In this document: positions 5,821-7,915 of the stretch, piece by piece
Numbering within the stretch: position 1 is the stretch's first letter
How the letters are laid out: the number at the start of each line of letters is the position of its first letter
Assembly: GCA_021783935.1 (NCBI GenBank)
Contig: JAJXTK010000291.1
Location: 1 to 7,915 of the forward strand
Length of the DNA stretch: 7,915 bases
Source: Myxococcales bacterium
Lineage (GTDB): Bacteria; Myxococcota_A; Polyangia; Polyangiales; JADJMO01
Reading direction: 5' to 3'
Made by a program: the position numbers and the translations under genes
The notes under the pieces: model-generated
What the model was told of the DNA's origin: nothing
The model's input: only the letters and a program-made list of their open reading frames with translations
The model's database searches: none

Positions 5821-6963
5821 ATGACCGAGCGTTCCCATGACGAGGTTCGAGGCGCAGTGCGTGAGCTCTACGGCCAGGTCGCCAAGAGCGACGGCGCGGT
5901 GGGCTGCGTGCCGGGCTGCTGCGGCGTGAGCAAGGAGATGAGCCTCGCGCTCGGCTACACGGCGGAGGAGCTGGCGGCCGTGCCGGACGGCGCGAACCTC
6001 GGCCTCGGCTGCGGCAACCCGCAGGCGATCGCGGCGCTGAAGCCGGGCGAGACGGTGCTCGATCTCGGCGCCGGCGGAGGCTTCGACTGCTTCCTCGCCG
6101 CGCGACAGGTCGGCGAACCCGGACGCGTGATCGGCGTCGACATGACGCCCGACATGGTGAGCAAGGCGCGCGGGAACGCGGAGCGCGCCGAGGTGAAGAG
6201 CGTCGAGTTCCGGCTCGGCGAGATCGAGCACCTGCCGGTCGCCGACGGCAGCGTCGACGTCATCCTCTCGAACTGCGTGATCAACCTCTCGCCCGACAAG
6301 GGCTCGGTCTTCCGCGACGCCTTCCGCGTGCTCAAGCCCGGCGGCCGGCTCGCCATCTCGGACATCGTGAAGCTCGGCGTGCTCCCCGAGGAGCTGGAGT
6401 CGCAGCTCGCGGCGCTCACCGGCTGCATCTCCGGCGCAGCGAGCGTCGACACGCTGCAGGCCCTCTTGCGCGTCGCGGGGTTCGAGGAGATCCGGATCGT
6501 CGCCAAGCCCGAGAGCGCGGCGTTCATCCGCGAGTGGTTCCCCGGGTCGGACGCCGAGAAGTACGTCGCGTCGGCGACGATCGAGGCGCGCAAAGGGGCG
6601 GCCGTCCGCGACGAGCGCTCCACGCCCGCCGAGAGCATCTACAGCGCAGCCGTCGCCGAGCTCGTCGCCATTGGCGCGGCCATCGCGTCGAACTGCGAGC
6701 CCTGCTTCAAGTTCCACTTCGACAAGGCGCACAAGCTCGGCGTCTCGCGCGAGGACATGCTCCGCGCGGTCACCACCGCGCAGAACGTGAAGGACGCCCC
6801 GGCGAAGTCGATGCTGGACCTCGCCCAACGCCATCTGGGTCGCGACTCGGTGGACGCCGACGCAGCCGCCAGCGCGGAGCCGGCCCCCAAGGCGAAGTCG
6901 AGCGGTTGCTGCGGTTCGTCGGACGCGGGCGAGTCGGGGCAGAAGAAGTCCCGCTGCTGCTGA
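5821..6963 (+). CDS. arsM: As(III) S-adenosylmethionine methyltransferase ArsM fused to an AhpD-like domain
   Basis: This is a 380-residue protein. Residues 1-257 are ArsM: SAM-binding VLDLGAGGGFDCFLAA (79-94), GVDMTPDMV, and the conserved arsenite-binding cysteines Cys64 (LGLGCGNP), Cys152 (SNCVINLSPDK) and Cys202 (GCISGA), with a further C29-x3-CC cluster near the N-terminus. It would methylate As(III) stepwise using SAM and thiols. Residues about 270-340 are an AhpD/carboxymuconolactone-decarboxylase-like domain with the redox motif Cys292-E-P-Cys295-x3-His299. The tail after a short linker ends SGCCGSS...KKSRCC (Cys363/364, 379/380). ATG 5821 is chosen over the in-frame TTG 5806 because GGAGG (5810-5814) lies 6 nt before it. 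It follows arsD after 111 nt, with its own predicted ECF promoter in the gap. The AhpD part may supply dithiol reduction or bind arsenic; that is inference. Confidence 0.93.
   Translation: MTERSHDEVRGAVRELYGQVAKSDGAVGCVPGCCGVSKEMSLALGYTAEELAAVPDGANLGLGCGNPQAIAALKPGETVLDLGAGGGFDCFLAARQVGEPGRVIGVDMTPDMVSKARGNAERAEVKSVEFRLGEIEHLPVADGSVDVILSNCVINLSPDKGSVFRDAFRVLKPGGRLAISDIVKLGVLPEELESQLAALTGCISGAASVDTLQALLRVAGFEEIRIVAKPESAAFIREWFPGSDAEKYVASATIEARKGAAVRDERSTPAESIYSAAVAELVAIGAAIASNCEPCFKFHFDKAHKLGVSREDMLRAVTTAQNVKDAPAKSMLDLAQRHLGRDSVDADAAASAEPAPKAKSSGCCGSSDAGESGQKKSRCC
6898..6963 (+). repeat. copy 2 of the Cys-pair tail coding repeat (arsM end)
   Basis: This is the partner of the repeat at the end of arsD: 6898-6921 and 6943-6963 match 5647-5670 and 5689-5709 almost completely, including the final TGCTGCTGA that encodes Cys-Cys-stop. 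Confidence 0.6.
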
Positions 6964-6974
6964 AAGAACCCTCG

Positions 6975-7008
6975 CGCCCACGCCGCTGCAACGAGAGCGG
7001 CGTGGGCG
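6975..7008. terminator. 13-bp perfect GC-rich hairpin after arsM
   Basis: CGCCCACGCCGCT (6975-6987) pairs perfectly with AGCGGCGTGGGCG (6996-7008) around an 8-nt loop, beginning 11 nt after the arsM stop. No U-run follows, as is common in GC-rich genomes. It also lies 7 nt beyond the stop of the minus-strand arsA-like remnant, so it may once have served both directions. It separates the methyltransferase from the sigma-factor transcription unit. Confidence 0.7.
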
Positions 7009-7015
7009 AGGCGGA

Positions 7016-7132
7016 TCAGTGCCTCAGCGCCCGGAGGCGCTGCTCCCCGACGGGCTCCTCCGCGAGCCACGGCACCGCAACGACCCGGGCCGCGTAGTCG
7101 CGCCGGATTCGTTCGATCTGGCGTCGCTCGGA
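7016..7132 (-). pseudogene. inverted remnant of the C-terminus of an ArsA-like ATPase
   Basis: The minus strand encodes about 38 residues ending at TGA 7016-7018: RRQIERIRRDYAARVV followed by AVPWLAEEPVG and EQRLRAL. Arsenical pump ATPases (ArsA) typically end with an R-x-Q-I-x-x-I/V helix and a VPWL-x-EEPVG-x-x-x-L segment, so the match covers just the last part of that family. The frame continues upstream, but the sequence there is not ArsA-like and is taken over by the sigma-factor promoter and gene on the other strand. No P-loop is present. The likely history is loss of most of an arsA by rearrangement. A chance match is possible but the order and spacing of the motifs argue against it. 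Confidence 0.5.
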
Positions 7133-7141
7133 CGAGTCGGT

Positions 7142-7178
7142 CGATTTCCTGCGTCCTTCGGGCGACCCCTCCGTCTTC
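7142..7178 (+). promoter_or_regulatory. candidate autoregulated ECF-sigma promoter
   Basis: CGATT (7142-7146), CTGCGTCC (7149-7156), a 15-nt spacer and CGTCTTC (7172-7178) repeat the element before arsM with identical spacing; 27 of 37 positions agree without gaps, including both boxes fully. ECF sigma factors commonly transcribe their own gene. The site lies 13 nt before the ATG at 7192, giving a very short leader, or about 127 nt before the alternative ATG at 7306. Confidence 0.6.
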
Positions 7179-7191
7179 AGAAGTGAGAGCC

Positions 7192-7902
7192 ATGCATCAG
7201 GACGCGAACGAGCCTCGGCGGGACGGCGAAGCGGCGGTTGGGCGCCTTGGCGGGGAGGCGGCTGGCCCCGACCCCGCGGAACGCGCGCGCGCCGGCGGGC
7301 ACGCGATGACGCCGGTCTACCTGGCGCTCCGCGACGGGCTCCGTCGCTTCGTCGCGCGCCGCGTGCGGCCGGAGCACGTCGACGATCTCGTGCAGGACAT
7401 CCTGCTGCGCATGCACGAGCGCGCGGGCGACCTTCACGACGAGGCGCGCCTACCGGGGTGGGCATTCCGCATCGCGCAGTCGGTCGTCGCCGACCACCAT
7501 CGCCGCAAGCGCCCCGAGATCGCGGCCGGCGAGGACGTGGATCACGAGGAGCGCGAGGGCTCCGATGCCGAGGCCGACGACCAGGGGAACGTGAACGAGA
7601 TCGTCGCCGGCTGGCTCCGGCCGATGCTCGCGCTGCTCCCCGACGAGTACGAACAGGCGGTCGAGCTCGTCGACGTCGAGGGGCTCAGCCAGCGTGAGTA
7701 CGCGGAGCGCGCCGGCCTCTCGATCTCCGGCGCGAAGTCGCGCGTGCAGCGCGGTCGACGGATGCTCGAGGAGATCGTGCGCGCCTGCTGCGACCTCGAG
7801 ACCGACACGCGCGGCAACGTCATCGGCTACGAGCGCCGCAACTGCGCCTGTGGCGACACGAACGCGAACGGCGACGGCGGGGGCTGCACGCCCGCCCGCT
7901 GA
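7192..7902 (+). CDS. ECF sigma factor, SigZ-like, with cysteine-rich C-terminal tail
   Basis: The protein has 236 residues from ATG 7192. Region 2 spans about 41-106 (LRDGLRRFVARRV, HVDDLVQDILLRMHER, LPGWAFRIAQSVVADHHRRK). An acidic linker (112-135) follows. Region 4 spans about 142-196 (LLPDEYEQAVELVDVEGLSQREYAERAGLS, ISGAKSRVQRGRRML). After region 4 comes a tail, RACCDLETDTRGNVIGYERRNCAC, ending GGGC, with Cys199, 200, 218, 220 and 232. A C-terminal 'D-x-E-x-D-x-x-G-N-V' segment followed by cysteines is characteristic of SigZ-like factors as I recall them. The start is uncertain: the first 38 residues are low-complexity and ATG 7306 (198 residues) also precedes the sigma domain. No anti-sigma gene is seen before the window ends. 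Likely targets are its own gene and arsM, through the shared promoter element. The tail could be a metalloid or redox sensor; that is inference. Confidence 0.88.
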   Translation: MHQDANEPRRDGEAAVGRLGGEAAGPDPAERARAGGHAMTPVYLALRDGLRRFVARRVRPEHVDDLVQDILLRMHERAGDLHDEARLPGWAFRIAQSVVADHHRRKRPEIAAGEDVDHEEREGSDAEADDQGNVNEIVAGWLRPMLALLPDEYEQAVELVDVEGLSQREYAERAGLSISGAKSRVQRGRRMLEEIVRACCDLETDTRGNVIGYERRNCACGDTNANGDGGGCTPAR

Positions 7903-7915
7903 ACTTCATACGTGG

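Noticed and set aside
5209..6981. 590-codon minus-strand open frame opposite arsD and arsM
   Set aside because: arsD and arsM on the plus strand show intact family motifs; the antisense frame has no recognisable domain.
7133..7465. Longer minus-strand gene extending the ArsA-like segment to 149 codons
   Set aside because: Upstream of about 7135 the translation is low-complexity and opposite the conserved sigma-factor region 2; only the last ~38 codons look ArsA-like.
1..7915. tRNA, rRNA, CRISPR array, insertion-sequence ends
   Set aside because: No cloverleaf-like segment, no regularly spaced repeats with unique spacers, and no transposase or paired terminal repeats were seen on reading both strands by eye.

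Overview
This is a GC-rich window with strong G/C preference at third codon positions. The protein style (long Ala/Arg-rich proteins, a Cys-rich ECF sigma factor, many uncharacterised neighbours) fits a myxobacterial or related deltaproteobacterial chromosome. That placement is an inference from composition; there is no marker gene.

Layout. The left edge (1-246, minus) is the N-terminus of a YcaC-like isochorismatase-family hydrolase. Positions 247-1553 look like worn accessory DNA: an unassigned coding-like stretch, a probably chimeric minus-strand gene of 192 codons, and a 370-bp stretch with no confident gene. Two near-identical 18-bp direct repeats then precede a toxin-antitoxin-like operon. 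It has an excisionase-type HTH antitoxin (1554-2048), a PIN-domain toxin cut short at 81 residues (2064-2309), and, overlapping the toxin stop by ATGA, a 498-residue protein of unknown function (2306-3802). Two clean hairpins follow, then about 450 bp without a convincing gene.

The right half is more coherent. After a universal stress protein (4393-4848) comes an arsenic cluster on the plus strand: arsR (4925-5266), arsD (5314-5709), an arsM-type As(III) methyltransferase fused to an AhpD-like domain (5821-6963), a strong hairpin, and a SigZ-like ECF sigma factor with a cysteine-rich C-terminus (7192-7902). ArsD's usual partner ArsA is not intact in the window. A stretch resembling only the ArsA C-terminus lies inverted between arsM and the sigma gene.

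The main new observation is a shared element, CTGCGTCC-N15-CGTCTTC, upstream of both arsM and the sigma-factor gene, with identical spacing and further similarity around it. It looks like an ECF promoter. Together with the Cys-rich tail on the sigma factor, the parallel CC...CC tails on ArsD and ArsM (also similar at DNA level) and the Cys pairs in ArsR, it suggests a two-layer arsenic (or thiol-stress) circuit. In this model ArsR controls arsR-arsD, and an autoregulated, possibly thiol-sensing sigma factor controls the methyltransferase. The genes and motifs are read from the sequence; the circuit is a hypothesis.
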